Below the pieces are notes generated by a model. That model was not told where the DNA came from. It did not search any database and saw only the letters and a list, made by a program, of their open reading frames with translations. Made by a program: the position numbers and the translations under genes. This document shows positions 10,501 to 21,157 of a DNA stretch of 64,000 nucleotides, piece by piece; the first letter of the stretch is position 1; every line of letters starts with the position of its first letter. The DNA comes from Drosophila miranda (taxonomy: Eukaryota; Arthropoda; Insecta; Diptera; Drosophilidae), in the NCBI RefSeq assembly GCF_003369915.1, contig NC_046673.1, positions 16,414,001 to 16,478,000 of the forward strand. Reading direction: 5' to 3'.

Positions 10501-11684
10501 AGATTTTGTTTAAGGATCCGGATAAGGAGCTCATCGTAGTACCAGCTCAGTTGGAAAATGAGATTATATCAATAGCACATAAGCAAGGACATTTTTCAGT
10601 TAAAAAGACACAAGATATCATTGAAAAGTCGTATTATATTCCGAAGTTAAAAGACAAAGTATGGCGCGTAATAAATAGTTGTGTCGAGTGTATCATTGTC
10701 AATGAAAAGACAGGAAAACGTGAGGGTTATTTGCAACCAATAGACAAGGGTGATAGGCCGTTACAAACGTATCACATTGATCACGTTGGACCAATGGAAA
10801 TGACTAAAAAACAGTACAATTATATACTGGTTGTCGTTGATGGATTTTCTAAGTTTGTTTGGTTATATTCTACACGTAGTACAGGTGTTGAAGAGGTCGT
10901 TAAGTGTTTGGAAATTCAGGGGACTAGTTTTGGTAATCCGAACAGAATAGTGACGGATAGGGGTGCAGCGTTTATGTCCAATTTGTTTCGTGAATATTGT
11001 GAGAGAGAGAAAATACAGCATTTAATGATTGCCACAGGCGTTCCACGTGGGAATGGTCAAGTCGAAAGGATGCACAAGATAGTGGTGCCTATGTTGTCGA
11101 AATTGTGTCAGGGTAATTCCGGTAGTTGGTATAAGCATCTAGGAAAAGTACAGCAAATGATCAACAGTGTTGAGCCGCGAAGTACCAAGGTAACACCTTT
11201 CAAGATATTGACTGGGCTAGACATGCGTATAGGAATGGATCCAAAAATAAAAGAAATATTGGAAGAATCACTTATCGAAGAGTTGAACAAGGACCGCGAA
11301 AAAATTAGAAAGGAAGTAGTTGAAAACATTGCACGGTTACAGCAGGAAAACAAGAAGAGTTTTGACTTAAAAAGGAAACTAGATAGACAGTATGAGGTTA
11401 ATGAGCTAGTAGCTATCAAGCGTACTCAGTATGGTACTGGATTAAAGCTAAAAGGAAAGTATCTAGGGCCGTATAAGGTGGTTAGGGTAAAGAATCATGG
11501 AAGGTACGAAGTCGAGAAGATTGGGGATACTGAGGGTCCCTATAAGACCTCTACAGTTTCAGAATATATGAAACCTTGGCTAGACCCATCCGAGGCGAAT
11601 GGTCCGTCAGGACAGCCGAATGTAGGAAACGAAGGAAAGAGAGAGACACGAAGCGGTCGTGTTTTCGTCGTGTCGTCGGGATAG
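7530..11684 (+). CDS. Gag-Pol polyprotein with N-terminal SAP-like motif, complete, unit B
   Basis: The product has 1384 residues from the ATG at 7530. Order of parts: a SAP-like DNA-binding motif at residues ~9-43; an acidic stretch (~45-60); a retrotransposon Gag region (~75-240); two CCHC zinc knuckles (~269-303, CFKCG...C each); aspartic protease with LIDTGAD (~351); reverse transcriptase with YMDDV (~683); RNase H beginning around HTDAS (~830); integrase with an HHCC zinc-binding region (~1017-1060) and catalytic D1084, D1143 and E1179. The D-to-E spacing of 35 is the family norm. Gag and Pol share one frame without a frameshift or readthrough codon. No envelope gene follows. The class is Ty3/gypsy from domain order (integrase after RNase H); I do not recognise the named family. 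Confidence 0.97.
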   Translation: MQVEEIMTLRVADLREKLRELALQTTGRKRDLQDRLLIHHGFPVEDEEESEDESVVTAVDDTVAVQPGTRQAEYKSWFTLKDVEGSVSQFSGSNNPDINQWIEELEECAATVQWSQLQLFIYAKQLLVGAAKSFVRSLRDIRNWNSLKAALLDEFSVKLSSVEVHRMLQKRQQKKGESLHEFLYALMEIAKPIKLDDDSLIEYFVDGIPDARASKAMLYQARNLKELKFQIDVYQKARGGSKPMSKNWPLSNKSESSVKGSMAENFRKCFKCGDKSHLRKDCPKNDFCCFKCGQPGHRAASCNVKVETRQEKRSNTNIIRDKEVVNKPSGIFTPSGLELKDIKYANLVFQGLIDTGADLCLIRRRVFLKFGNLELIGQEKCLTGIGDSQVVTFGSFSIPVKIDEIGMEVEFHVIPDEDIGFEAILGRTILDHVDMQVSKTGTRFVRRVCGEDKDKKLDQVASSSCVELFNEYKGICMSSIDEVEKEFSIDVGHLSEVHAREVRGMVGKYQPQRNVDAPIKMKIVLVDEIAVFQHPRRLPLCEQEIVDKQVEEWLAQKIIKPSTSEYASPVVLVPKKNGSKRLCCDYRKLNEKMVRDNFPMSHMDTVLEKLQGAKYFTTLDLTNGFFHVPVEVESQKYTSFVTQNGQFEFLYVPFGISNSPAVFTRFIMAVLRDLVKNNEAAVYMDDVIICSQDIEEGLLKLRKVLKIAEMNGLRINWRKCQLLRQKVNFLGYIIEKNTIRPSDEKTRAVEKFPVPVDKKTVQRFIGLTSYFRKFIEGYAVIAKPLTDLLRKDVKFEFKEIHQVAFEQLKVALISRPVLEMYNPKLETEIHTDASKWGYGAVLLQKSLEDSQFHPVQYMSRRTKPCEEKYPAYDLEVLAIIEALAKWRVYVLGIKFKIVTDCNAFTMTIKKKDVPLRVARWAMHLQDFNYVIEHRSGTKMRHVDALSRVSCFMVTESIAHRLKEAQLTDDWVKAVKSIVENKEYEDYYIQNQILFKDPDKELIVVPAQLENEIISIAHKQGHFSVKKTQDIIEKSYYIPKLKDKVWRVINSCVECIIVNEKTGKREGYLQPIDKGDRPLQTYHIDHVGPMEMTKKQYNYILVVVDGFSKFVWLYSTRSTGVEEVVKCLEIQGTSFGNPNRIVTDRGAAFMSNLFREYCEREKIQHLMIATGVPRGNGQVERMHKIVVPMLSKLCQGNSGSWYKHLGKVQQMINSVEPRSTKVTPFKILTGLDMRIGMDPKIKEILEESLIEELNKDREKIRKEVVENIARLQQENKKSFDLKRKLDRQYEVNELVAIKRTQYGTGLKLKGKYLGPYKVVRVKNHGRYEVEKIGDTEGPYKTSTVSEYMKPWLDPSEANGPSGQPNVGNEGKRETRSGRVFVVSSG

Positions 11685-11937
11685 AGCAGTAATCGGCTCT
11701 GAGAGAGCCGATAGCAAGAGAGAGAGATTAGTCAGTTGTCAGTTCAGCCACGCATCAGACGTACACGCATATAATTAGTCACAAACATACTTGTAAAACT
11801 TGGAGCTGTTATAAATTTAAGTCCAACATACTTATCAAATAAATGTTACTCGTTGCCATCAAGCAACTTAAACTACTACATACATATGTACATGTAATTT
11901 CAATATCACTAAGTTATCTTGACTTGTCCTTGAACAG
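11685..11937. other. Retroelement 3' non-coding region and intron remnant, unit B
   Basis: Identical by eye to the unit A stretch: purine-rich start, AATAAA at 11838-11843, possible element end at 11880, 3' splice site of the pseudogene at 11935-11937. Confidence 0.5.
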
Positions 11938-13170
11938 CAATCAGGAGCTGAATCAGCTATTGAAGGAGTCGGATGGTGCGCTGGTCTGGACACGGAAGGA
12001 ACTCGCGAAGAGCAGCGAGCATGTAGGTCACCTGGAGGCGGAGCTGCATAAGGGACGGGAGCTCATAAACCAGCAACAGAAGCGCCTAGATGTCTTGGAC
12101 ATCCAACACGCTGGTGTGTAGAAAGATCAGACGATAGGTGATTTGAGGCTTAAGGTACAGAATCTCCTGCAGCTTATTGACCTGCACCACGAGCAAGAGC
12201 AAAATTCTCTGAGGCTGCGTACGAGGAACAATGAGCTGGAAACGATGATCAGGTGAGGCCCCACCGAGCTTTGAAAATTTTAGTAACTTTTGCGCCAGAG
12301 TTAAGTGCCTGCATACGAGTATTTTCATTGCAAAATCCCCAGTGAGCTGCAGGAGAAGTTGAAGCTCACAGAAATCCAGCTGGACGCCAATGACCAAAGG
12401 GAGGAGCAGTTGCACTCGGATCTGGAAATCGTGAAGATGGAGCTGTTCCGGTCCGAGCAGGTCCGTTGTCGATACGTTGTGGACACGAAACGACACGATG
12501 TCTGATACGATACGCCGCCTACGGCAATAATCTTACTCGTTGCAGGTGACGAACCAGCTCTGCTCGAAGGAGGAGCATCTAGGCCGCGTTTTTGAAAAAC
12601 TAAATCGCCAGGAGGAGAAGCTCAGGCGCCTGGAGGAGCTTACAGACGTGAGCTCAAATGACAATGCTCGCCTCTTAAAGTTGCGGGATAGGCAGCACGA
12701 GAAGAACATCCAAATGGACTGGGAGATTTCTTAACTAAAAGACACCATGTAGGTACCGGAGCAGTCAGACAGCCCACTATAAGTGGCTTCCTAGAGTTGG
12801 TAGGAAAGAAATTGTAATACTATTTCAAACGATTTCAAATTCCGATTTCAGTAAGGAACTGAGAGATTATATTTTCAACAATACACAGCCAGCGGCTGAA
12901 GTTCTTGGCTTCCAAGCTGGCGGCTACTCCATGCATCCAGAATATCTGAATTTACAGCCGCAGGCGGAGACGCAGGGAAATTTCGGAATCCACTGTTACA
13001 TACCTCGAGCCGCTGAACGGTCATTTTGTCCATCAGCACGATTTGAGCAACCATCAGCCACAGCAGCGCCACCAGTAAGCAGACCACCGATAGCGATTCC
13101 TGCAGAAATCAGCGTCATATCAATCACATCTCCTTATAGTTTTTCCACCATCGGCTACCAGGACCACTGA
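11938..13170 (+). pseudogene. Coiled-coil protein pseudogene, unit B
   Basis: Same four blocks and same two in-frame stops as the unit A copy (TAG at 12119-12121, TAA at 12732-12734). No difference from unit A was noticed. Confidence 0.65.
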
Positions 13171-13680
13171 GCACTGAGATCACCATTAGCATCACCAGCG
13201 TTATCCGCCACCGGAAGCAGACCAGACAATACGAAAAACACTCTGAACACTCATCGGCAAAATTTATTGTGAACTTTTTAGTCAATACTGTAGAATAAAT
13301 TCGCGTTGTACTTATACTTTTACATTATACTTATTGGCTGAGAATGTGGGCCTGGTAATTGAATAATTGGCAGCTTGAGGGCCGAGTGGCAGTAATTACT
13401 GCTTGTTTGATGAATTAATGATACTCCCAAGAATGAATAGCTCTTCGAGAGCCTATGCATACTAAGGTTTTTCAAGGGTTTACTTCTTTTTTTTATGGTA
13501 TTTGAATTTTCATACATTTCAATAGCCAAAACAAAAAAATACATGGTTCATTCACATTTCAAATTTTTAAAAATTACAGCAACAAAAATTCACTCCAAGT
13601 GCTAAATTTGCTCAATAGCAAAAAGAGAAAATTAATTTATATAAATTTGTAATTTGTTATTCCATATCGTAATGGACAAT
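13171..13680. other. AT-rich spacer between convergent genes, unit B
   Basis: Copy of the unit A spacer. Nothing beyond AT-rich sequence and an AATAAA is seen. Confidence 0.55.
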
Positions 13681-14883
13681 CTACAAATGATTGATAAAAT
13701 CGATGAATTGCTGGTCGAAATTCCCTGGAGGCTCAATCGACGTAAGGCGATTTTCAAATAAAATCGAGTCTTTCCGCATATTGAATCTCAATTCCTGGTG
13801 AGGATTGTCCTTGTTGCCCATCTTAAGGCTGATCTCCTCGAGAATCTTATGCAGTTTCTGGAGGCGATCGTGTATGTTGAATTGGCTCTCCTGCTAGGAA
13901 AGGGAAAGACCATCACGGGCATGAATCTTCAATCGGCAGGCTACTCACACTCATCACTTTGGCACAGGACACCACTTCTATTGGTCGACACACGAGGCCA
14001 CGCTCATTGGAGTTGGCGATGGCAAGCTGATCGATGCCTGCCAAATAGCTCTGCATGAGCCATAAGGGCGCAGAATTATTCCGGCGGCTCACTTTGTCAA
14101 CCCTCAGCGAAGCCAGCTGGCATTTCTTTAGCACCTCCGGATCGTTTCTATGGAACACATACAAGCACGATATATGTAATTATGTATACACATACATATT
14201 TATGTATATGCAACAGAGGATGACGTACAGATCGCCAAGTGGTTCCTTGTTCGACACGCCACTAACTTCTGCCGAGTAGAGCAGGCGAAAGCTTCCCAGT
14301 TTGGCCGAGAACATTCCATACACTTGCTTCCGCTCATCCACTGGGGCATCGGTGTTCGGCAGCGCGCCCGGAGAACCTGGTCGGTCAATATTGTGACGGT
14401 TATTAGCGATTATCAACGATGATGCTGATGCTGGGTGCAGCTACTTACGGGTGAAAACGTACTGGCGTGCCTTTAAGGTATAGGTTTTAGCCAAGTATGG
14501 AACTGTGTACCGCTCATCGTGATCTTCCCATAATGACCGCACATAGATGCAGCCCTTGAAGCGACAGGCTGCAAAGTTCGTTTGTTTACCGTAAGTCCCA
14601 TCGCCCATGAATTTCAGCATTGTTCCGCGATTGAGAAAGAAGTCCATCTGTTCGAGCACCTGGCGCGGCTTCGGCAGATGCATCACATGGTGCTGGACCA
14701 GGCCGAAGGCGCGTAGAAAGTTTCCATTTCGAGGGATGTACTGACTATAGCCCTTGTTTAGGTCCAGCGGATATTCACTAGGGCTCGGCTGGCGATAGTA
14801 CAGAATCTGGGGGTTTCCCTCAAACTCTTCGTATCAGGGTCGTACTCCAACAAATTCTCCAGTTTTAGGTCCACCAGATCCAT
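13681..14883 (-). pseudogene. DXO/Rai1-like gene broken by a 1-nt frameshift, unit B
   Basis: Same four-exon layout as unit A: 14883-14449, 14376-14229, 14147-13949 and 13893-13681. One C is missing from a run of four (three Cs at 14817-14819, versus four at 6819-6822 in unit A), which shifts the frame at about codon 22. Translation from the normal start would end early. A product starting at a later in-frame ATG (near residue 69 of the intact form) would lack the first part of the fold. The remaining exons and splice sites match the other copies. Because the change is in a short homopolymer, a sequencing error is possible. Confidence 0.65.
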
Positions 14884-15110
14884 TTTGTTCGTTTGCGGTT
14901 CGGTTTTAAGAAATAAGCTTTATCTTCTCGATATCAAAAACAAGCCGCGTCGAAATTATACTGAAAATAAAGCGTGTCTTGGCTAGAAACAGCTGACTGT
15001 GTGTATTCTCTTGGCAGCAAATGTTGCGAAGCTTGTACAGCTAATAGCAAAATCATAAAACAAAGCGGCAAAAAGTCCGAGTTTTGGCATTTACATATGC
15101 ATATAAGTAC

Positions 15111-15526
15111 TACAACTACAAGAAAAGACAAGCAGCAGTTCATTTTGTAACAGCAGAAGCAGCGACGATTCGGGAAGCGACAACGAGTTATCGGCGAACG
15201 GCGAGAGCAAGGCAAGGCAACAAAGAGAGGACGGCAACAGCGACATCGACAGGCAAGCGAGATCTGGATGTGGTGGTGTGTGTGCGTCAAATTTGGAGTC
15301 TGGAAAGTTCTGCGCAGAAGCGAGAGTTAACAAGGGTAAACCCATAGTAAGGTGAGCGTTAACAGAGAAGCGATCGTTAACAGTGACGACTTTAAAGGCG
15401 TTTTCGAAATCGATGTTAACTGGAAAATTGTTAACAGGCCAGCAGTAATAAGGTTGTTTAAGTTGATTTAATTACATTTTCTTAGATATAAGCTAATATC
15501 AATTATTTTGTATTTAAATCGTCACG
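15111..15526 (+). promoter_or_regulatory. Retroelement leader with five GTTAAC repeats, unit C
   Basis: Same as the unit B leader; the five GTTAAC hexamers fall between 15326 and 15435. It lies head-to-head with the frameshifted DXO-like copy of unit B. Confidence 0.55.
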
Positions 15527-18500
15527 ATGCAAGTTGAAGAGATAATGACACTGAGAGTCGCAGATTTGCGAGAGAAGTTAAGAGAGCTTGCGTTGCAGAC
15601 GACGGGACGAAAGCGCGATTTGCAAGATAGACTATTAATACATCACGGCTTTCCAGTTGAGGATGAAGAAGAGTCAGAGGATGAGTCCGTAGTAACAGCA
15701 GTGGATGATACCGTAGCAGTTCAACCAGGTACGCGACAGGCAGAGTATAAATCTTGGTTTACGCTAAAAGACGTGGAAGGTAGTGTGTCACAATTTTCTG
15801 GTTCTAATAACCCCGACATCAATCAATGGATAGAGGAATTAGAAGAATGCGCAGCTACTGTTCAATGGAGTCAATTACAATTATTCATTTATGCCAAGCA
15901 GTTGTTAGTTGGTGCAGCAAAATCTTTCGTTCGTAGTTTGCGTGATATTCGTAACTGGAATTCGTTGAAGGCAGCTCTGTTGGATGAGTTTAGTGTTAAA
16001 CTGTCGTCCGTAGAAGTACATAGAATGTTGCAAAAGCGCCAGCAGAAAAAAGGAGAGTCGTTGCATGAGTTTTTGTATGCGTTAATGGAGATAGCCAAGC
16101 CAATTAAACTAGATGATGACAGTTTAATCGAATATTTTGTGGATGGTATACCAGACGCTAGGGCAAGTAAGGCAATGCTGTACCAAGCTAGAAACTTAAA
16201 GGAGCTTAAATTTCAGATCGATGTTTACCAGAAAGCTAGAGGCGGATCCAAGCCGATGAGTAAGAATTGGCCGCTGAGTAATAAAAGTGAGAGTTCGGTG
16301 AAAGGGTCGATGGCAGAGAATTTTAGGAAATGTTTTAAGTGTGGGGACAAATCGCATTTGAGGAAAGATTGTCCCAAAAATGATTTTTGTTGTTTCAAAT
16401 GTGGCCAACCAGGACACCGTGCTGCAAGCTGTAATGTCAAGGTCGAAACCAGACAAGAAAAGAGATCGAATACGAACATTATTCGAGATAAGGAAGTCGT
16501 CAATAAGCCGTCAGGTATTTTCACTCCATCAGGTTTGGAATTAAAGGATATTAAGTACGCGAATTTGGTATTCCAAGGTTTGATTGATACTGGAGCAGAT
16601 TTGTGTTTAATTCGCAGGAGGGTATTTTTGAAATTTGGAAATCTTGAACTGATCGGCCAGGAGAAATGTTTAACAGGTATTGGAGATAGTCAAGTTGTAA
16701 CTTTTGGTAGCTTTTCGATACCAGTGAAAATCGATGAGATTGGAATGGAGGTAGAATTTCATGTCATTCCAGACGAGGATATTGGTTTTGAAGCCATTTT
16801 AGGAAGGACTATTCTGGATCATGTGGACATGCAAGTTTCTAAGACAGGAACAAGATTTGTTCGTAGAGTTTGTGGCGAGGATAAAGATAAGAAACTTGAT
16901 CAGGTAGCATCGTCCTCATGCGTGGAATTGTTTAATGAATATAAAGGCATTTGCATGTCAAGTATTGACGAAGTTGAGAAGGAGTTTTCAATTGATGTTG
17001 GTCATCTCAGTGAAGTACATGCTAGAGAGGTTAGGGGTATGGTAGGAAAGTACCAACCTCAGAGAAATGTAGATGCGCCGATAAAAATGAAAATTGTATT
17101 AGTGGATGAGATAGCAGTTTTCCAGCATCCGAGACGATTACCGTTGTGTGAACAGGAAATCGTGGACAAGCAAGTGGAAGAGTGGCTGGCTCAGAAGATT
17201 ATAAAGCCAAGTACATCGGAGTATGCATCACCAGTAGTGTTGGTACCGAAAAAGAACGGTAGCAAGAGACTATGCTGTGATTACCGAAAGCTGAATGAGA
17301 AAATGGTTCGCGATAACTTTCCAATGTCACATATGGATACAGTGTTGGAGAAACTGCAGGGTGCAAAGTATTTCACCACGTTGGATTTAACGAATGGTTT
17401 TTTCCATGTGCCTGTAGAAGTCGAGTCTCAAAAATATACGTCTTTTGTGACTCAGAATGGTCAGTTCGAATTTTTATATGTACCATTTGGAATTTCAAAT
17501 TCTCCAGCGGTGTTTACCAGATTTATAATGGCTGTGTTGAGAGATTTGGTAAAGAATAATGAAGCAGCAGTCTATATGGATGACGTTATTATTTGTAGTC
17601 AAGATATAGAAGAGGGTTTGTTAAAGTTGAGAAAAGTACTGAAGATAGCGGAAATGAATGGGCTACGTATAAATTGGAGAAAGTGTCAGCTGTTACGACA
17701 AAAGGTTAATTTTCTGGGGTATATAATAGAAAAGAACACGATAAGACCAAGTGATGAGAAGACGAGGGCAGTCGAAAAGTTCCCAGTGCCAGTTGATAAA
17801 AAAACAGTGCAGCGTTTCATAGGATTGACTTCTTATTTCCGAAAGTTTATTGAGGGTTATGCTGTTATTGCAAAACCATTGACAGATCTGCTGCGGAAGG
17901 ATGTTAAATTTGAATTTAAGGAGATACATCAGGTTGCGTTTGAACAACTAAAGGTAGCATTGATTAGTAGACCTGTTTTAGAAATGTACAACCCGAAGTT
18001 GGAGACAGAAATCCATACTGATGCATCAAAATGGGGGTATGGAGCCGTGTTACTGCAAAAGAGTTTGGAAGACAGCCAATTCCATCCAGTTCAATATATG
18101 AGCCGTAGGACTAAGCCATGTGAAGAGAAATATCCTGCTTATGACCTTGAGGTTCTGGCAATTATCGAAGCTTTAGCGAAATGGCGTGTATACGTTTTGG
18201 GTATAAAGTTCAAAATTGTCACAGATTGTAATGCATTTACAATGACGATCAAAAAGAAAGACGTTCCTTTGAGAGTAGCACGTTGGGCCATGTACCTACA
18301 AGATTTTAATTATGTTATAGAACATCGCTCAGGAACGAAGATGAGGCACGTTGACGCGTTGAGTCGTGTATCTTGTTTTATGGTGACCGAAAGTATAGCT
18401 CATCGTTTGAAAGAAGCTCAGCTAACCGACGATTGGGTTAAGGCTGTTAAAAGTATTGTGGAGGACAAGGAATATGAGGATTATTATATTCAGAATCAGA

Positions 18501-19681
18501 TTTTGTTTAAGGATCCGGATAAGGAGCTCATCGTAGTACCAGCTCAGTTGGAAAATGAGATTATATCAATAGCACATAAGCAAGGACATTTTTCAGTTAA
18601 AAAGACACAAGATATCATTGAAAAGTCGTATTATATTCCGAAGTTAAAAGACAAAGTATGGCGCGTAATAAATAGTTGTGTCGAGTGTATCATTGTCAAT
18701 GAAAAGACAGGAAAACGTGAGGGTTATTTGCAACCAATAGACAAGGGTGATAGGCCGTTACAAACGTATCACATTGATCACGTTGGACCAATGGAAATGA
18801 CTAAAAAACAGTACAATTATATACTGGTTGTCGTTGATGGATTTTCTAAGTTTGTTTGGTTATATTCTACACGTAGTACAGGTGTTGAAGAGGTCGTTAA
18901 GTGTTTGGAAATTCAGGGGACTAGTTTTGGTAATCCGAACAGAATAGTGACGGATAGGGGTGCAGCGTTTATGTCCAATTTGTTTCGTGAATATTGTGAG
19001 AGAGAGAAAATACAGCATTTAATGATTGCCACAGGCGTTCCACGTGGGAATGGTCAAGTCGAAAGGATGCACAAGATAGTGGTGCCTATGTTGTCGAAAT
19101 TGTGTCAGGGTAATTCCGGTAGTTGGTATAAGCATCTAGGAAAAGTACAGCAAATGATCAACAGTGTTGAGCCGCGAAGTACCAAGGTAACACCTTTCAA
19201 GATATTGACTGGGCTAGACATGCGTATAGGAATGGATCCAAAAATAAAAGAAATATTGGAAGAATCACTTATCGAAGAGTTGAACAAGGACCGCGAAAAA
19301 ATTAGAAAGGAAGTAGTTGAAAACATTGCACGGTTACAGCAGGAAAACAAGAAGAGTTTTGACTTAAAAAGGAAACTAGATAGACAGTATGAGGTTAATG
19401 AGCTAGTAGCTATCAAGCGTACTCAGTATGGTACTGGATTAAAGCTAAAAGGAAAGTATCTAGGGCCGTATAAGGTGGTTAGGGTAAAGAATCATGGAAG
19501 GTACGAAGTCGAGAAGATTGGGGATACTGAGGGTCCCTATAAGACCTCTACAGTTTCAGAATATATGAAACCTTGGCTAGACCCATCCGAGGCGAATGGT
19601 CCGTCAGGACAGCCGAATGTAGGAAACGAAGGAAAGAGAGAGACACGAAGCGGTCGTGTTTTCGTCGTGTCGTCGGGATAG
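15527..19681 (+). CDS. Gag-Pol polyprotein, complete, unit C
   Basis: The product has 1384 residues with the same domains and catalytic residues as unit B. Two substitutions were found: His to Tyr at residue 923 (codon at 18293) in the RNase H region, and Asn to Asp at residue 980 (codon at 18464) between RNase H and integrase. Neither falls on a catalytic residue that I can identify. The frame is open throughout, so the enzymes could be intact. Confidence 0.97.
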   Translation: MQVEEIMTLRVADLREKLRELALQTTGRKRDLQDRLLIHHGFPVEDEEESEDESVVTAVDDTVAVQPGTRQAEYKSWFTLKDVEGSVSQFSGSNNPDINQWIEELEECAATVQWSQLQLFIYAKQLLVGAAKSFVRSLRDIRNWNSLKAALLDEFSVKLSSVEVHRMLQKRQQKKGESLHEFLYALMEIAKPIKLDDDSLIEYFVDGIPDARASKAMLYQARNLKELKFQIDVYQKARGGSKPMSKNWPLSNKSESSVKGSMAENFRKCFKCGDKSHLRKDCPKNDFCCFKCGQPGHRAASCNVKVETRQEKRSNTNIIRDKEVVNKPSGIFTPSGLELKDIKYANLVFQGLIDTGADLCLIRRRVFLKFGNLELIGQEKCLTGIGDSQVVTFGSFSIPVKIDEIGMEVEFHVIPDEDIGFEAILGRTILDHVDMQVSKTGTRFVRRVCGEDKDKKLDQVASSSCVELFNEYKGICMSSIDEVEKEFSIDVGHLSEVHAREVRGMVGKYQPQRNVDAPIKMKIVLVDEIAVFQHPRRLPLCEQEIVDKQVEEWLAQKIIKPSTSEYASPVVLVPKKNGSKRLCCDYRKLNEKMVRDNFPMSHMDTVLEKLQGAKYFTTLDLTNGFFHVPVEVESQKYTSFVTQNGQFEFLYVPFGISNSPAVFTRFIMAVLRDLVKNNEAAVYMDDVIICSQDIEEGLLKLRKVLKIAEMNGLRINWRKCQLLRQKVNFLGYIIEKNTIRPSDEKTRAVEKFPVPVDKKTVQRFIGLTSYFRKFIEGYAVIAKPLTDLLRKDVKFEFKEIHQVAFEQLKVALISRPVLEMYNPKLETEIHTDASKWGYGAVLLQKSLEDSQFHPVQYMSRRTKPCEEKYPAYDLEVLAIIEALAKWRVYVLGIKFKIVTDCNAFTMTIKKKDVPLRVARWAMYLQDFNYVIEHRSGTKMRHVDALSRVSCFMVTESIAHRLKEAQLTDDWVKAVKSIVEDKEYEDYYIQNQILFKDPDKELIVVPAQLENEIISIAHKQGHFSVKKTQDIIEKSYYIPKLKDKVWRVINSCVECIIVNEKTGKREGYLQPIDKGDRPLQTYHIDHVGPMEMTKKQYNYILVVVDGFSKFVWLYSTRSTGVEEVVKCLEIQGTSFGNPNRIVTDRGAAFMSNLFREYCEREKIQHLMIATGVPRGNGQVERMHKIVVPMLSKLCQGNSGSWYKHLGKVQQMINSVEPRSTKVTPFKILTGLDMRIGMDPKIKEILEESLIEELNKDREKIRKEVVENIARLQQENKKSFDLKRKLDRQYEVNELVAIKRTQYGTGLKLKGKYLGPYKVVRVKNHGRYEVEKIGDTEGPYKTSTVSEYMKPWLDPSEANGPSGQPNVGNEGKRETRSGRVFVVSSG

Positions 19682-19924
19682 AGCAGTAATCGGCTCTGAG
19701 AGAGCCGATAGCAAGAGAGAGAGATTAGTCAGTTGTCAGTTCAGCCACGCATCAGACGTACACAAACACAAACATACTTGTAAAACTTGGAGCTGTTATA
19801 AATTTAAGTCCAACATACTTATCAAATAAATGTTACTCGTTGCCATCAAGCAACTTAAACTACTACATACATATGTACATGTAATTTCAATATCACTAAG
19901 TTATCTTGACTTGTCCTTGAACAG
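19682..19924. other. Retroelement 3' non-coding region and intron remnant, unit C (indel variant)
   Basis: As in units A and B except for the net 10-nt loss near 19764. AATAAA at 19825-19830; pseudogene 3' splice site at 19922-19924. Confidence 0.5.
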
Positions 19925-21157
19925 CAATCAGGAGCTGAATCAGCTATTGAAGGAGTCGGATGGTGCGCTGGTCTGGACACGGAAGGAACTCGCGAAGAGC
20001 AGCGAGCATGTAGGTCACCTGGAGGCGGAGCTGCATAAGGGACGGGAGCTCATAAACCAGCAACAGAAGCGCCTAGATGTCTTGGACATCCAACACGCTG
20101 GTGTGTAGAAAGATCAGACGATAGGTGATTTGAGGCTTAAGGTACAGAATCTCCTGCAGCTTATTGACCTGCACCACGAGCAAGAGCAAAATTCTCTGAG
20201 GCTGCGTACGAGGAACAATGAGCTGGAAACGATGATCAGGTGAGGCCCCACCGAGCTTTGAAAATTTTAGTAACTTTTGCGCCAGAGTTAAGTGCCTGCA
20301 TACGAGTATTTTCATTGCAAAATCCCCAGTGAGCTGCAGGAGAAGTTGAAGCTCACAGAAATCCAGCTGGACGCCAATGACCAAAGGGAGGAGCAGTTGC
20401 ACTCGGATCTGGAAATCGTGAAGATGGAGCTGTTCCGGTCCGAGCAGGTCCGTTGTCGATACGTTGTGGACACGAAACGACACGATGTCTGATACGATAC
20501 GCCGCCTACGGCAATAATCTTACTCGTTGCAGGTGACGAACCAGCTCTGCTCGAAGGAGGAGCATCTAGGCCGCGTTTTTGAAAAACTAAATCGCCAGGA
20601 GGAGAAGCTCAGGCGCCTGGAGGAGCTTACAGACGTGAGCTCAAATGACAATGCTCGCCTCTTAAAGTTGCGGGATAGGCAGCACGAGAAGAACATCCAA
20701 ATGGACTGGGAGATTTCTTAACTAAAAGACACCATGTAGGTACCGGAGCAGTCAGACAGCCTACTATAAGTGGCTTCCTAGAGTTGGTAGGAAAGAAATT
20801 GTAATACTATTTCAAACGATTTCAAATTCCGATTTCAGTAAGGAACTGAGAGATTATATTTTCAACAATACACAGCCAGCGGCTGAAGTTCTTGGCTTCC
20901 AAGCTGGCGGCTACTCCATGCATCCAGAATATCTGAATTTACAGCCGCAGGCGGAGACGCAGGGAAATTTCGGAATCCACTGTTACATACCTCGAGCCGC
21001 TGAACGGTCATTTTGTCCATCAGCACGATTTGAGCAACCATCAGCCACAGCAGCGCCACCAGTAAGCAGACCACCGATAGCGATTCCTGCAGAAATCAGC
21101 GTCATATCAATCACATCTCCTTATAGTTTTTCCACCATCGGCTACCAGGACCACTGA
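19925..21157 (+). pseudogene. Coiled-coil protein pseudogene, unit C
   Basis: Same blocks and same two stops as units A and B (TAG at 20106-20108, TAA at 20719-20721). One intronic C-to-T change is visible near 20761. Confidence 0.65.

Larger units (their letters stand above)
7114..11880 (+). mobile_element. Ty3/gypsy-class retroelement, unit B copy
   Basis: The copy has a 416-nt leader, one full Gag-Pol frame and about 195 nt of 3' non-coding DNA. It starts abruptly at the junction with unit A: host ATAAGTAC overlaps element TAC, and no LTR precedes the leader. A tRNA primer-binding site was not recognised. With a single downstream LTR-like region and no upstream one, this copy probably could not make a normal transcript by itself unless it uses the downstream region of the previous unit or a nearby promoter. 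Confidence 0.75.
15111..19867 (+). mobile_element. Ty3/gypsy-class retroelement, unit C copy
   Basis: Third copy, with the same abrupt left junction as unit B (host ATAAGTAC followed by the element leader). Its 3' non-coding part differs: the stretch between GTACAC and CACAAACATAC is replaced by AAA (near 19764), a net loss of 10 nt. It carries the only two amino-acid changes found among the complete Gag-Pol copies. Confidence 0.75.

Noticed and set aside
11685-11880. Envelope gene after Gag-Pol, as in errantiviruses
   Set aside because: Less than 260 nt separate the Pol stop from host exons and none encodes an envelope-like protein.
14441-14686. Separate 81-residue gene on the minus strand of unit B
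   Set aside because: It is the remainder of exon 1 of the DXO-like gene after the 1-nt frameshift, not an independent gene.
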